From positions 1-64,000 of the forward strand of contig CAJTZO010000012.1 of the NCBI GenBank assembly GCA_910583755.1: a stretch of DNA of 64,000 nucleotides, written 5' to 3'. How positions within the stretch are numbered: the first letter of the stretch is position 1; each line of letters opens with the position of its first letter. This DNA is from an uncultured Clostridia bacterium (lineage in GTDB: Bacteria; Bacillota; Clostridia; Lachnospirales; Anaerotignaceae). The position numbers and the translations under genes were made by a program. Positions 49,666-58,959 of the stretch are shown here, one piece after another. The notes beneath the pieces are model-generated. The model ran no database searches. It had not been told where the DNA came from and saw only the letters and a list, made by a program, of their open reading frames with translations.

Positions 49666-51828
49666 TTAAGAAAGGGTATCTTTTAAATGAAATTTCTTTA
49701 CTAAACTGCGAAGAAGTTTTGACTGTTGTGATAATTTTTCACTTGTTTCAGCACTTTCTTGCACAGCACTTGTATTGGATTGCACAACTTCTGCAATTAA
49801 ATCTACACTTTTAATCAATTCTTGTAATACCCTTTTTTGATTTTGAGATGCTAAACTGATTTTATCAACAGAACCAGATATTTCTTTTGCTCCTTCTACT
49901 ACAGTGAACAATGCTTTTGCAGTATCATCTGTAATACTTGTTCCACGTTTTACAGATTCAAAAGAATGTTCAATCAGTTCAGCCGTTTGTTGTAGTGCGT
50001 CTGCACTTTTTGCTGCTAGATTTCGTATTTCATCCGCAACAACAGCAAATCCTTTCCCTGCTTGACCGGCTCTTGCTGCTTCTATAGAAGCGTTCAGGGA
50101 TAATAGATTTGTTTGTCTTGCAATTTCTCCAATGGTTTTTAAAATTTCTTCGATTCCAGAAGAAGATTCTTGAATATCTGCCATAGCACTCATCAATTTT
50201 TTCATTTCTGTATTACTTGTTATAATATTTTCACTCACTTGTTTTACTAAGAAATCCATTTTTTCTGCATCATCTGCATTTGCTGCTACATCATCAGATA
50301 AACTGGCAATAGATACTGCTAATTCGTCAATGGCAGATTCTTGTTCAATAGCACCTTTAGATAAGATTTGTGCACCACTAGATACACTGACAGAACCAGA
50401 AGCAACATCATCTGCTGAAATTCTAATTTGATGTAAAGTTTCGTTTAAAGAGGCAGCAATTTTTTCAATAGAGGTTTGAATTGGGATAAAATCTCCAATA
50501 TATTTTTGTCTGATTTCAATGTCCATATTGTTTTCTGCCATTTCTGAAAGTTGGTGAGAAATATCATGAACATAATTATCCATTGTTTCACTAATATGAT
50601 TGATACCACTTGCCAAACGTCCTAATTCGTCATCTGTGTTAACATCAATATTAATTTTCAGATTTCCTTTTTCTAGTTCAGAGGCACCCGCTGTAATGTA
50701 TGTAATAGGATAAAGTGACTTTTTAATGATTCTATAGATAATATAAAGTAATACAATCCCAAATACTGTAACAGCTAACATTAACTTAATAGAATCTTGT
50801 ATAATCGCTTGGTTAAATTCACCACTATCAATCGCAATATATAATGTCCAATGGTTTCCATTTCCACTGTTTATGGTTAATGGTACAACGACAGAGACAC
50901 CAATTTTAGAGGTTGCAAAGTTGGTCATAGAGTAATCAATCATATAATTGCTATTTAAAAATGTACCATCTGACATAGCTCTTATATTGTTAGAATCATT
51001 AGCTAGAATGGAATACCCTACCTCAGAAGCATTTTTCCCTACACGGTCACTAAAACTAGAGTCTAAAAGAACTGTATTATCTTCTGAAAGAGCTACCATG
51101 TGTGTAGAAGAATAACCAGTGCTTGCATAATTTTGTGCCCCCATATCTGTTAAGGCAACATCAACACCAGCGATACCGAAAAAGGTGCCATTTGTATCAT
51201 AAATAGGCGCCATAATACTAATCATCATAATATCTTTGCCTAATAAATTATAGATATAAGGTTCCATAACATAAGGCTGACCAGAGGACTTGATTTGCAT
51301 ATAATATTCTTTTTCAAAATTATCAAATGCATCCTCATGTTTTTCATATAAAATACCTTTTCCAGATTCATCTGGGTAAGCGATTGCTTCATAAACTGTA
51401 TCCCTTTGGTGTACACTGTAAGGTTCTCCATTTGCATCAGCAATTACATTTTGTTCAAAGTAAGCAAAAACCGTTGTAAAATGACTGTCCCCTTTTAATA
51501 TACCTGCTAATGCATTATCAATTGCCTGTCTTTGTTGTTCTGGAGGCAAAGCAGAAATGTTTTTTAAGGAATTTGCAAACCCTTTTACTTGACCATAATA
51601 TCCTTCAATGTCATTTTGAATCAAAAACGCGTTTTCATAAGCAGAAGAAACTAGCTTTCCTGCTGTAATCTTTCTTAGAGATTGCATGGATATAAAGCCC
51701 GATGTCGATACAATAAGAAAAAAGATGACTAAAACTACAACAATAAGCTTTGCAATGATTTTTTTGCTCAAGCTGCCGGAAAACGTATTACTTATGTTTC
51801 TTTGTATTTTTTCTTGTTGTTTCAGCAT
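49666..51828 (-). CDS. Methyl-accepting chemotaxis protein with dCache-type sensor
   Basis: 720 aa from ATG 51828; the longer frame to 51915 lacks a ribosome site. Order: cytosolic Lys-rich start, transmembrane helix (about 28-50), extracellular dCache region (about 65-335, with YYMQIKSSGQPYVMEPYIYNLLGKDIMMISIMAPIYD and GIAGVDVAL), second helix (about 345-368), HAMP (about 370-425), and a signalling domain with the canonical tip LNASIEAARAGQAGKGFAVVADEIRNLA. dCache domains commonly bind amino acids or other small ligands. Monocistronic and divergent in function from the neighbouring cellulase gene; a coordinated sensing role is inference. Confidence 0.93.
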   Translation of the reverse strand: MLKQQEKIQRNISNTFSGSLSKKIIAKLIVVVLVIFFLIVSTSGFISMQSLRKITAGKLVSSAYENAFLIQNDIEGYYGQVKGFANSLKNISALPPEQQRQAIDNALAGILKGDSHFTTVFAYFEQNVIADANGEPYSVHQRDTVYEAIAYPDESGKGILYEKHEDAFDNFEKEYYMQIKSSGQPYVMEPYIYNLLGKDIMMISIMAPIYDTNGTFFGIAGVDVALTDMGAQNYASTGYSSTHMVALSEDNTVLLDSSFSDRVGKNASEVGYSILANDSNNIRAMSDGTFLNSNYMIDYSMTNFATSKIGVSVVVPLTINSGNGNHWTLYIAIDSGEFNQAIIQDSIKLMLAVTVFGIVLLYIIYRIIKKSLYPITYITAGASELEKGNLKINIDVNTDDELGRLASGINHISETMDNYVHDISHQLSEMAENNMDIEIRQKYIGDFIPIQTSIEKIAASLNETLHQIRISADDVASGSVSVSSGAQILSKGAIEQESAIDELAVSIASLSDDVAANADDAEKMDFLVKQVSENIITSNTEMKKLMSAMADIQESSSGIEEILKTIGEIARQTNLLSLNASIEAARAGQAGKGFAVVADEIRNLAAKSADALQQTAELIEHSFESVKRGTSITDDTAKALFTVVEGAKEISGSVDKISLASQNQKRVLQELIKSVDLIAEVVQSNTSAVQESAETSEKLSQQSKLLRSLVKKFHLKDTLS

Positions 51829-51980
51829 GAAAAATTCTCCCCCATCATCATGATATAATACAAGTAGTAATATTAATGAAAAAATATCACAATATATTGA
51901 ATTATAATATGACATGATTTAAAAGTCAATTTATTTTTAACAAAGATAACAATATTAATTTTTGTAATATATTTTTAATA

Positions 51981-53285
51981 TTATAATGAAATATTTTTAT
52001 CTACACAAAGAATGAAGCCAATATTTTCAAGGATTTTCCCAGATGCAATAAAAGCGTTATAATCCAAGTTACGAATGTGAAGATAATGATTATTAACTTG
52101 AAATACTCCATTCCAGCCATTTACAAGTGTGATATTTGTATGAAATGGTAAGGAAATATTCCATTGTGTTTTAGGGTAGGGACTATTATTTTGAATCGTA
52201 ACTTGATATTTATAATAGTATTTATCACCTTCCTGCCACTGAGCTACCATTTTTGGAGATATTGTAAGGTCATTTGTGCTAGAATTATTTCTATCATTCT
52301 CGTTTTTAGTGCTTGGAATAACAGTATTGTTTGTCATCATTTGGTAAAACCATTTTCCGCTATCACTCAAATCTTCTGTTGTAAAATTACTTTTTTGATT
52401 ACTTTTTAAAATGGCAGAGCTTTCAGCTTTATTGGATAAATTCCACATAATATAACTAATATGAGACGCATTCATAAAGTGTATCCATTCATTTGCTTGT
52501 TCGATATCAATGGCACCATTCCCATTTGCGTCACAGATGCCATATTCTGAAACAAATAAAGGCAGTCCAGAATCAATTGCTTTTTTCATCGTATTGCGTA
52601 ATTCTTGTTTGTGTGTGCCTGCATAAAAATGTAGTGTATACATGATATTTTGAAATTCAGTAAGGGGTTGAATTTGGTCTACAGATTGACTCCAGTTTGG
52701 TGTACCAACTAAAATGATATTATTCGCATCATTTTTGCGAATGACTGCAATGACTTCTTGTGCATATTTTTTGATTTCTTCCCAAGAAACGGCACCGTTT
52801 GGCTCATTACAAATTTCATAAATCACATTACTTTGATTTGCATATTGTTTTGATATTTCATCAAAAAATGCTTTTGCTTCTGTAATATGTTTGTTGGGGT
52901 TTCCGTCAGACAAAATATGCCAGTCTATAATAACATACATATCATATTTTGTGGCATATTCTACCCCTTTTTTGATAAGACTTTTTAAATCTTCCTTTTT
53001 GCCGTCTGTGCAGTATCCGCCGCTTTCTTCTGTATACATAGCAAGACGGATAACATTTACATTCCAGCTTTTTAATGTTTTAAAACATTCCTCGTTAATA
53101 TATTCAGGAAACCAAGCAATACCATGTGTGCTAATTCCTTTTAGCTGGACAGGAATTCCTTCTGAATTTACTAGCTGCGTTCCTTTGACAGATAAAGCAG
53201 TAGATGCTTTTTCTGTTTGTGTATAGCCTGTAAAACAAAATAACAACATGCAAAAAAATAAAATGGATGTTATCTTATTTTTCAC
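51981..53285 (-). CDS. Secreted endoglucanase, GH5 with CBM2-like module
   Basis: 434 aa from GTG 53285 (AAGGGA nine bases upstream); GTG 53303 is possible. Signal peptide about 1-22. The GH5 domain (about 32-310) begins LSVKGTQLVNSEGIPVQLKGISTHGIAW and has the acid/base glutamate in YEICNEPNG and the nucleophile in FVSEYGICD, with YTLHFYAGTHK and IMWNLSNK, typical of subfamily 2 cellulases. After a Ser/Asn/Asp linker, residues about 345-430 (WQEGDKYYYKYQVTIQNNS, LVNGWNGVFQ, LHIRNLDYNAFIASGK) resemble a CBM2 cellulose-binding module. It hydrolyses beta-1,4-glucans outside the cell and lies between two chemoreceptor genes. Confidence 0.9.
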   Translation of the reverse strand: MKNKITSILFFCMLLFCFTGYTQTEKASTALSVKGTQLVNSEGIPVQLKGISTHGIAWFPEYINEECFKTLKSWNVNVIRLAMYTEESGGYCTDGKKEDLKSLIKKGVEYATKYDMYVIIDWHILSDGNPNKHITEAKAFFDEISKQYANQSNVIYEICNEPNGAVSWEEIKKYAQEVIAVIRKNDANNIILVGTPNWSQSVDQIQPLTEFQNIMYTLHFYAGTHKQELRNTMKKAIDSGLPLFVSEYGICDANGNGAIDIEQANEWIHFMNASHISYIMWNLSNKAESSAILKSNQKSNFTTEDLSDSGKWFYQMMTNNTVIPSTKNENDRNNSSTNDLTISPKMVAQWQEGDKYYYKYQVTIQNNSPYPKTQWNISLPFHTNITLVNGWNGVFQVNNHYLHIRNLDYNAFIASGKILENIGFILCVDKNISL

Positions 53286-53425
53286 TTTTTTTCGTCCCTT
53301 CACTTCGAAATTAAAAAAATTTATGTATTATTTATAATATTGTAACACATATTTTGATAAAATACAAACATATTTCACATTATACAAAATAAAATCTTTT
53401 ATTTTGATATTCTTTATTATAAGAA

Positions 53426-53455
53426 TTGACAATAGTTTCTTGATTAAGATATAAT
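53426..53455 (+). promoter_or_regulatory. Promoter of the second chemoreceptor
   Basis: Perfect TTGACA (53426-53431) and TATAAT (53450-53455) with an 18-base spacer, 38 bases before the start codon. This looks like a strong vegetative sigma-A promoter rather than a sigma-D motility promoter. Confidence 0.8.
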
Positions 53456-53493
53456 AAGATTGTATATTAATTATTTAGGAGGAAAATGACATC

Positions 53494-55350
53494 ATGCAAA
53501 AAAAATTTACGAAATACTTAAGTATTTGTATGCTAATTGCCTTTATTGCAATTATGGGCATTATCTTTGCACTTCAGACATTATTAGCACAATCCAACCA
53601 AAAAAAGGTTGCAGTGGATAAAATGAATACGATTCATGAAACATTGCAAAAAAATCAAGAAGAAATTGAAGAAATTAAAGATGAATTTCAGCAAGATGTG
53701 TTGATAAAAGCAAGAATATTTTCTTATGTGATTGCGAAAAATCCGCAAATGTTAGATTCTCTTGAAGAAATGCAAAAAGTAACAAAAATACTTGATGTGG
53801 ACGAAGTGCATGTGACAGATGAAAATGGTATTTTATTGTGGGGAAATATGCCACAATATTATGGCATGGATTTTCATGCTGGTGACCAAACAGCCCCATT
53901 TCTTGCAATATTAGAAAATTCCTCCTTTGAATTAGTACAAGAGCCTCAGCCAAAACAGGCAGATGGAGAAATGTTTCAATATATTGGCGTTTCTCGTATG
54001 GACCAAAAAGGCATTGTACAAGTTGGTGTAGAACCTGAAAAGTTAAATGAAGCATTGGCAAACAATACCATTGATAAGGCATTAAAAGATATTGATTATG
54101 GGGTAAGTGGTTTTGTTTTTGCAGTAAATACCAAAACAGGTTTTATGGAAATGGGTGGTGAAAATGGAATGACCTATCAACAATATGGCATTCCTGAAAA
54201 ATGGCTTGCAAAAGAAAATGTTTTTACTGTTGCAAAAGTGAACCATCAAAAAGTATATGTTGCAGCAGAAAGCTATGGTGATTATTTTGTAGGGTTAGCC
54301 CTTCCCACCAAAGAATTATATCAGTCACGTATGGTACAAGTCGTTACTTTTATGATGATTTGTCTCGGAATCTTCATTATTTTAGTCCTTATTATCAATT
54401 CTCTTGTTAAAAATCAGGTAGTGGATGGAATACAAAAAATCATTCAAAAACTGCAACAAATTACCTCTGGAGATTTAGATGTAAAAGTGGATATTGACAC
54501 AAATCAAGAATTTTATGATTTGAGTATCAATATTAATCAAATGGTATCCAGTATTAAGCAAAGTATGGAAAAAAGCAAAATATTAGTACAGGAACAGGAA
54601 AACATTGTAGAACGAGTAAAACAAGTTGCAGTATCTTTATCAAATACTTCCAATCAAACCTATCGTGCTTCTGAAACGATTGCAGAAGATGCAGTGACGC
54701 AAAAGCAATATGTATCTACCTTACTCTTGGATATGGAAAATCTTTTAGAAAAATCTCAAAAGAGTGAAGATATTTCCAATAAAGTGGTAAAAAATTCAAA
54801 TATTGTCATTGAAAATATGCAACAAACAAGTACAGACATGAATCAAATGATGGATTCCATGAAAAGTATTTCGGACACAGCAGAAAAAATTAAAGGTATT
54901 ATTGGTGAAATTGATTCTATTGCACAATCTACCAATATGCTTTCCTTGAATGCCTCTATTGAAGCAGCAAGAGCAGGACAGGCAGGCAGAGGATTTGCGG
55001 TTGTTGCAACGCAAATTGGTTCTCTTGCTGGAGAAAGCACTTCTGCTTCCCAAACGACAAGTGATTTAATTATTGCTACCTTAAATGCCATAGAACAAGG
55101 TGCAAATTTTGCACAAAAAGCAAATGAAGAATTTAAAAAGGCAATTTCAAATACAAGTCAATCTCAACAGGAAATATTAGAAATGATACATATTTTTAAA
55201 GAACAGGCAGAAATGGTAAAAAATGCAATGTCTGATATTAATCGTATTTCTAATATTGTTCAGAACACAGTGGGAATGGTAGAAGAAAGTAAAAATAATT
55301 CTCAAAAATTGTCGCAACAAGCAGAAATGTTAAAACATATTGTAATATAA
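53494..55350 (+). CDS. Methyl-accepting chemotaxis protein
   Basis: 618 aa, ATG after TTAGGAGGAAA. Transmembrane helix about 10-30, extracellular sensor of about 255 residues (cache-like, with QDVLIKARIFSYVIAKNPQ and VGVEPEKLNEALANNT), second helix about 287-310, HAMP about 312-365, and a signalling domain. The hairpin tip reads SLNASIEAARAGQAGRGFAVVATQIGSLAGES: the common ADEIR-LA is ATQIGSLA here, a variant seen in clostridial receptors, and it differs from the neighbouring receptor. It lies on the opposite strand to the cellulase gene and has its own promoter. Confidence 0.92.
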   Translation: MQKKFTKYLSICMLIAFIAIMGIIFALQTLLAQSNQKKVAVDKMNTIHETLQKNQEEIEEIKDEFQQDVLIKARIFSYVIAKNPQMLDSLEEMQKVTKILDVDEVHVTDENGILLWGNMPQYYGMDFHAGDQTAPFLAILENSSFELVQEPQPKQADGEMFQYIGVSRMDQKGIVQVGVEPEKLNEALANNTIDKALKDIDYGVSGFVFAVNTKTGFMEMGGENGMTYQQYGIPEKWLAKENVFTVAKVNHQKVYVAAESYGDYFVGLALPTKELYQSRMVQVVTFMMICLGIFIILVLIINSLVKNQVVDGIQKIIQKLQQITSGDLDVKVDIDTNQEFYDLSININQMVSSIKQSMEKSKILVQEQENIVERVKQVAVSLSNTSNQTYRASETIAEDAVTQKQYVSTLLLDMENLLEKSQKSEDISNKVVKNSNIVIENMQQTSTDMNQMMDSMKSISDTAEKIKGIIGEIDSIAQSTNMLSLNASIEAARAGQAGRGFAVVATQIGSLAGESTSASQTTSDLIIATLNAIEQGANFAQKANEEFKKAISNTSQSQQEILEMIHIFKEQAEMVKNAMSDINRISNIVQNTVGMVEESKNNSQKLSQQAEMLKHIVI

Positions 55351-55383
55351 ACCTTTTAGAATATAATCTATCTTTTATTTTGA

Positions 55384-55418
55384 TTCGCCCAAAACATGCC
55401 ATAAATGTTTTGGGCGAA
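55384..55418. terminator. Hairpin between chemoreceptor and liv operon
   Basis: A perfect 14-bp inverted repeat, TTCGCCCAAAACAT and ATGTTTTGGGCGAA, lies between the converging genes. T runs are weak on both sides, so it may end transcription in either direction or protect 3' ends. Confidence 0.6.
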
Positions 55419-55476
55419 CTGCTATTTAAAACCTTCTTATTTTAGTAAAAACACTGATTTTTTAAAAAAGGGAGAA

Positions 55477-56190
55477 TTATGCACCTAAATATGCTTTTTT
55501 AATAGATTCGTTTTTCATTAAATCTTTGGCTTTTCCTTCTGTTGTAATTTTGCCAGTTTCTAAAACATATGCTCTGTCAGATACAGACAAAGCCATTTTT
55601 GCATTTTGTTCTACTAATAAAACAGTAACACCAGATTTATTTACTTCTTTTATAATTTCAAATATTTCTTTTACTAAAAGGGGAGAGAGTCCCATAGAAG
55701 GCTCATCTAAAATTAATAAGCGTGGTCGTGTCATTAATGCCCTTCCCATAGCAAGCATTTGTTGTTCACCACCAGAAAGTGTTCCTGCAAGTTGTTCTTT
55801 TCTTTCTCTTAGTCTTGGAAATTTGTCATAAATATCTTTTCTTGCTTGTCTCAAACCTTCCAAAGAATCTTTTACGGTATAAGAGCCCATTTGTATATTT
55901 TCTTTTACTGTCAAATTAGCAAAAACACGCCGTCCTTCCAAAACTTGTGCAACACCCAATTCTACAATTTTATGTGGCTCTGTTTTCATTAAATTTCTTC
56001 CCATAAAATCAATAGAACCACTTTTTGCTCTCAATAATCCTGATATGGTTTGCATTGTGGTTGTTTTTCCAGCACCGTTTGCACCAATCAATGAAACAAC
56101 TTCTCCTTCTTCCACACGAATGGAAATATCTTTGATAGCATGAATATGTCCATAGTAAACATTTAAGTTTTTGATTTTAAGCATATGCAT
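55477..56190 (-). CDS. livF: Branched-chain amino acid ABC transporter ATPase LivF
   Basis: 237 aa. Walker A GANGAGKTTT, signature LSGGEQQM, Walker B LLILDEPSMGL and the switch histidine region replaced in LivF by LLVEQN are all visible. With LivG it powers uptake of leucine, isoleucine and valine through LivHM. Last gene of the minus-strand order livJ-livH-livM-livG-livF, 12 bases after livG. Short length without a C-terminal extension is typical of LivF. Confidence 0.95.
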   Translation of the reverse strand: MHMLKIKNLNVYYGHIHAIKDISIRVEEGEVVSLIGANGAGKTTTMQTISGLLRAKSGSIDFMGRNLMKTEPHKIVELGVAQVLEGRRVFANLTVKENIQMGSYTVKDSLEGLRQARKDIYDKFPRLRERKEQLAGTLSGGEQQMLAMGRALMTRPRLLILDEPSMGLSPLLVKEIFEIIKEVNKSGVTVLLVEQNAKMALSVSDRAYVLETGKITTEGKAKDLMKNESIKKAYLGA

Positions 56191-56202
56191 ATTCTTTCCC
56201 CC

Positions 56203-56961
56203 TTAATCACCAATATATGCTGTAATAACAGTAGGGTCATTTACAACATCAAAAGGAAGACCCTGCGCAATGACTCTGCCATAGTCTAAAACAACCAATT
56301 CTTCACAAATGCCTAATACTAAGTTCATATCATGTTCTATTAAAAGAATAGCAATTTGAAATTTATCACGTATTTTTCGGATAGTATCCATTAATTCTAA
56401 TGTTTCTGTTGGATTCATACCAGCGGCTGGTTCATCCAATAAAAGGATTTTTGGATGTGTTGCTAAGGCTCTCGCAATTTCTAACTTTCTTTGCTTACCA
56501 TAAGGCAGATTTTCTGCAATGGCATTTGCTTCTTTGTCTAAGTCAAACTCTTTTAATAGACTAATGGCTTTTTCGTTCATTTCCTTTTCCAACTTTTTAT
56601 ATTTTTTAGTATGTAGCATGCTATCAAGTAAAGAGTATTTTAATTGATTATGTAATGCTGTTTTAATATTGTCTAATACCGTCAATTTGTGAAAAAGGCG
56701 GATGTTTTGAAAAGTACGAGCAAAGCCTTCCCTGCATATTTCAGATGCTGTTTTCCCTACTAAATTCGTACCGTCTAATACAATGCTACCTTCTGTGGGA
56801 CGATATACGCCTGTTAAAAGATTAAAGATGGTTGTTTTTCCGGCACCGTTTGGCCCAATCAAACCATATAATTGATTTTGTTCAATACTAATATTAAAAT
56901 CATCAACTGCTCTTAACCCACCAAAGGAGATACTTAAATTTTTTACTTCAAGAAGCGCCAT
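56203..56961 (-). CDS. livG: Branched-chain amino acid ABC transporter ATPase LivG
   Basis: 252 aa. Walker A GPNGAGKTTIFN, the family-specific ARTFQNIRLF loop, signature LPYGKQRKLEIARAL, Walker B ILLLDEPAAGMNP and switch histidine LLIEHDM mark LivG. Pairs with LivF as the ATPase dimer. Its start overlaps the end of livM by 14 bases. Confidence 0.95.
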   Translation of the reverse strand: MALLEVKNLSISFGGLRAVDDFNISIEQNQLYGLIGPNGAGKTTIFNLLTGVYRPTEGSIVLDGTNLVGKTASEICREGFARTFQNIRLFHKLTVLDNIKTALHNQLKYSLLDSMLHTKKYKKLEKEMNEKAISLLKEFDLDKEANAIAENLPYGKQRKLEIARALATHPKILLLDEPAAGMNPTETLELMDTIRKIRDKFQIAILLIEHDMNLVLGICEELVVLDYGRVIAQGLPFDVVNDPTVITAYIGD

Positions 56962-57934
56962 GTTCTACCCCTCCTCTTTTTGGAAGAAGTCTGGAAAATG
57001 TTTTGTTTTCCATTAATCCTTCTTTTATTTTGGAATGGTTAAATATCATAATTAAAATTAAAGCAATAGAGTAAAGCAACATTCTGTAGTTATCTGCTCC
57101 TCTTAATAATTCTGGTAATATGGTTAAAATAATAGCTGCAATAATGGAACCTTGGATACTTCCCATACCACCCAATACCACAATAACAAGAATTTCAATG
57201 GATTGGTTATAGTCAAATGTGGTTGGTTTGATAATCCCAACATTATGAGCATATAATACACCTGCAATACCTGCAAAAAATGCAGAAATTACAAATGCCT
57301 TGATTTTATAAGAACTTACATGAATACCAATAGATTCTGTTGCAATATCATTGTCTCTAACAGCACAAATAGCACGCCCATCTCTGGACTTTACTAAATT
57401 TGTTATCATCAATATGGTAATTGCCATAATAAGATAGACAACGGTATAATTTTTATAATTAGAGTAAAGTGGTATTTTGGAAAGACCTTTTGCACCATTT
57501 GTAATACTACCCATTGCAATCAAAATTGATTTTATAATTTCACCAAAGCCTAGTGTAACAATTGCAAGATAATCTCCTCGTAAACGTAAGACAGGAACAC
57601 CAATCAAAAAGCCGAAAATTGCCGCCATCATGCCGCCAAATGCAAGCGCAATCATAAATTGAATTGCTGCGGGCAAATGGGTATTGATTGTAAAAATGGC
57701 ACTACTGTATGCTCCAATGGACATAAAACATGCATGCCCTAAGGATAATTCTCCCAAAAAACCAGTAACTAAATTCAAAGAAACTGCAAGCATAATGTTA
57801 ACGGCAATCGGCACCAACAAAGAAGTGTATTGACGATTTAAAAAGCCACCTTTGATTAGTATGGTAATAAAAAGATATCCAATTAATAAAATAATAATAT
57901 TTTTAAACTCTTTTTTATCAAATAATTGTTTCAT
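56948..57934 (-). CDS. livM: Branched-chain amino acid ABC transporter permease LivM
   Basis: 328 aa with about eight to nine hydrophobic helices. The EAA-like coupling segment is LVKSRDGRAICAVRDNDIATESIGIHVSSYKIKAFVISAFFAGIAGVLYAHNVG, typical of LivM, and LSLGHACFMSIGAYSSA near the start is conserved. It forms the membrane channel with LivH. It lies 11 bases after livH and overlaps livG. Confidence 0.94.
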   Translation of the reverse strand: MKQLFDKKEFKNIIILLIGYLFITILIKGGFLNRQYTSLLVPIAVNIMLAVSLNLVTGFLGELSLGHACFMSIGAYSSAIFTINTHLPAAIQFMIALAFGGMMAAIFGFLIGVPVLRLRGDYLAIVTLGFGEIIKSILIAMGSITNGAKGLSKIPLYSNYKNYTVVYLIMAITILMITNLVKSRDGRAICAVRDNDIATESIGIHVSSYKIKAFVISAFFAGIAGVLYAHNVGIIKPTTFDYNQSIEILVIVVLGGMGSIQGSIIAAIILTILPELLRGADNYRMLLYSIALILIMIFNHSKIKEGLMENKTFSRLLPKRGGVEHGAS

Positions 57935-57945
57935 TTGCCCACCTC

Positions 57946-58827
57946 CTATACTTTTTCATTTTGTTTTTTACCTAATATACCAGAAGGTTTGACAAGCAAT
58001 ACCACAACAAGTACACCAAATACAATAGCATCCGATAATTCTGTTGAAATATATGCCTTTGACAAACTTTCTATCATTCCTAATATAATTCCGCCAAACA
58101 TTGCACCGGGAATACTTCCGATTCCGCCTAATACTGCAGCAACAAAGGCTTTGATGCCGGGAAGGGCTCCCATTGTTGGTTTTAATGTTTGATATTGACA
58201 TATGTATAAAATACCAGCAAGTGCTGCCAGTGCAGAACCGATGGCAAACGTCATGGAAATTGTTTTGTTTACATTGATACCGACTAATTGTGCTGCTCCT
58301 TTGTCTTCCGATACAGCTCTCATGGCGGTTCCCGCTTTTGTTTTATTGACAAATAACGTCAAGGCTAACATAGCTATTGTAGTTACAATTAATGTTACAA
58401 TGGTAATACCTGAAATATTTAAGCTTCCGAAACGAACAGATTGAATATTAATTACAGAGTTAAAAGGGATTGGATTTGCTTTAAATATTAAAAGGGAAAG
58501 ACTTTGTAACAAATAACTAACACCAATTGCAGTAATCAATACCGCAAGGGGTGGTGCATTTCTTAAAGGCTTGTATGCCACTTTTTCTACCACAACACCT
58601 ACAACAGAACAAACAATAACAGTTAATAAAATAGAAAGTGGTATAGAAAGCTCTAACAAGGAAATGCTTACATATAAGGTATAGGCACCTACCATAATGA
58701 TGTCACCATGAGCAAAATTAATCATTTTCGCAATTCCATAAACCATAGTATACCCTAATGCGATAAGTGCATAAATACTGCCTGTTCTTAATCCGTTGAT
58801 TAACTGTTCTAACATACTAATTAACAT
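57946..58827 (-). CDS. livH: Branched-chain amino acid ABC transporter permease LivH
   Basis: 293 aa, about eight transmembrane helices. Conserved LINGLRTGSIYALIALGYTMVYGIAKMINFAHGDIIMVGAY at the N-terminus and the coupling loop KTKAGTAMRAVSEDKGAAQLVGINVNKTISMTFAIGSALAALAGIL identify LivH. The start ATG follows AAGAGGTGGG. It is separated from livJ by a hairpin terminator that likely lowers permease expression relative to the binding protein. Confidence 0.94.
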   Translation of the reverse strand: MLISMLEQLINGLRTGSIYALIALGYTMVYGIAKMINFAHGDIIMVGAYTLYVSISLLELSIPLSILLTVIVCSVVGVVVEKVAYKPLRNAPPLAVLITAIGVSYLLQSLSLLIFKANPIPFNSVINIQSVRFGSLNISGITIVTLIVTTIAMLALTLFVNKTKAGTAMRAVSEDKGAAQLVGINVNKTISMTFAIGSALAALAGILYICQYQTLKPTMGALPGIKAFVAAVLGGIGSIPGAMFGGIILGMIESLSKAYISTELSDAIVFGVLVVVLLVKPSGILGKKQNEKV

Positions 58828-58910
58828 ATTATCCCACCTCTTTTACATCATACCAATATAGATTTTGGGCTTTGCCCATATCCTCTCTTTTTTTAAGAAA
58901 AGAAGGCTTT

Positions 58911-58947
58911 AAAAAACAACACCCTTCTGCCTAATGAGACAGAAGGG
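58911..58947 (-). terminator. Partial terminator between livJ and livH
   Basis: On the minus strand an 8-bp stem (CCCTTCTG with CAGAAGGG) is followed by TGTTG and six T. It lies 12 bases after the livJ stop, upstream of the permease genes, the usual device for making more binding protein than transporter. Confidence 0.75.
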
Positions 58948-58959
58948 ACTATTTTTTTC

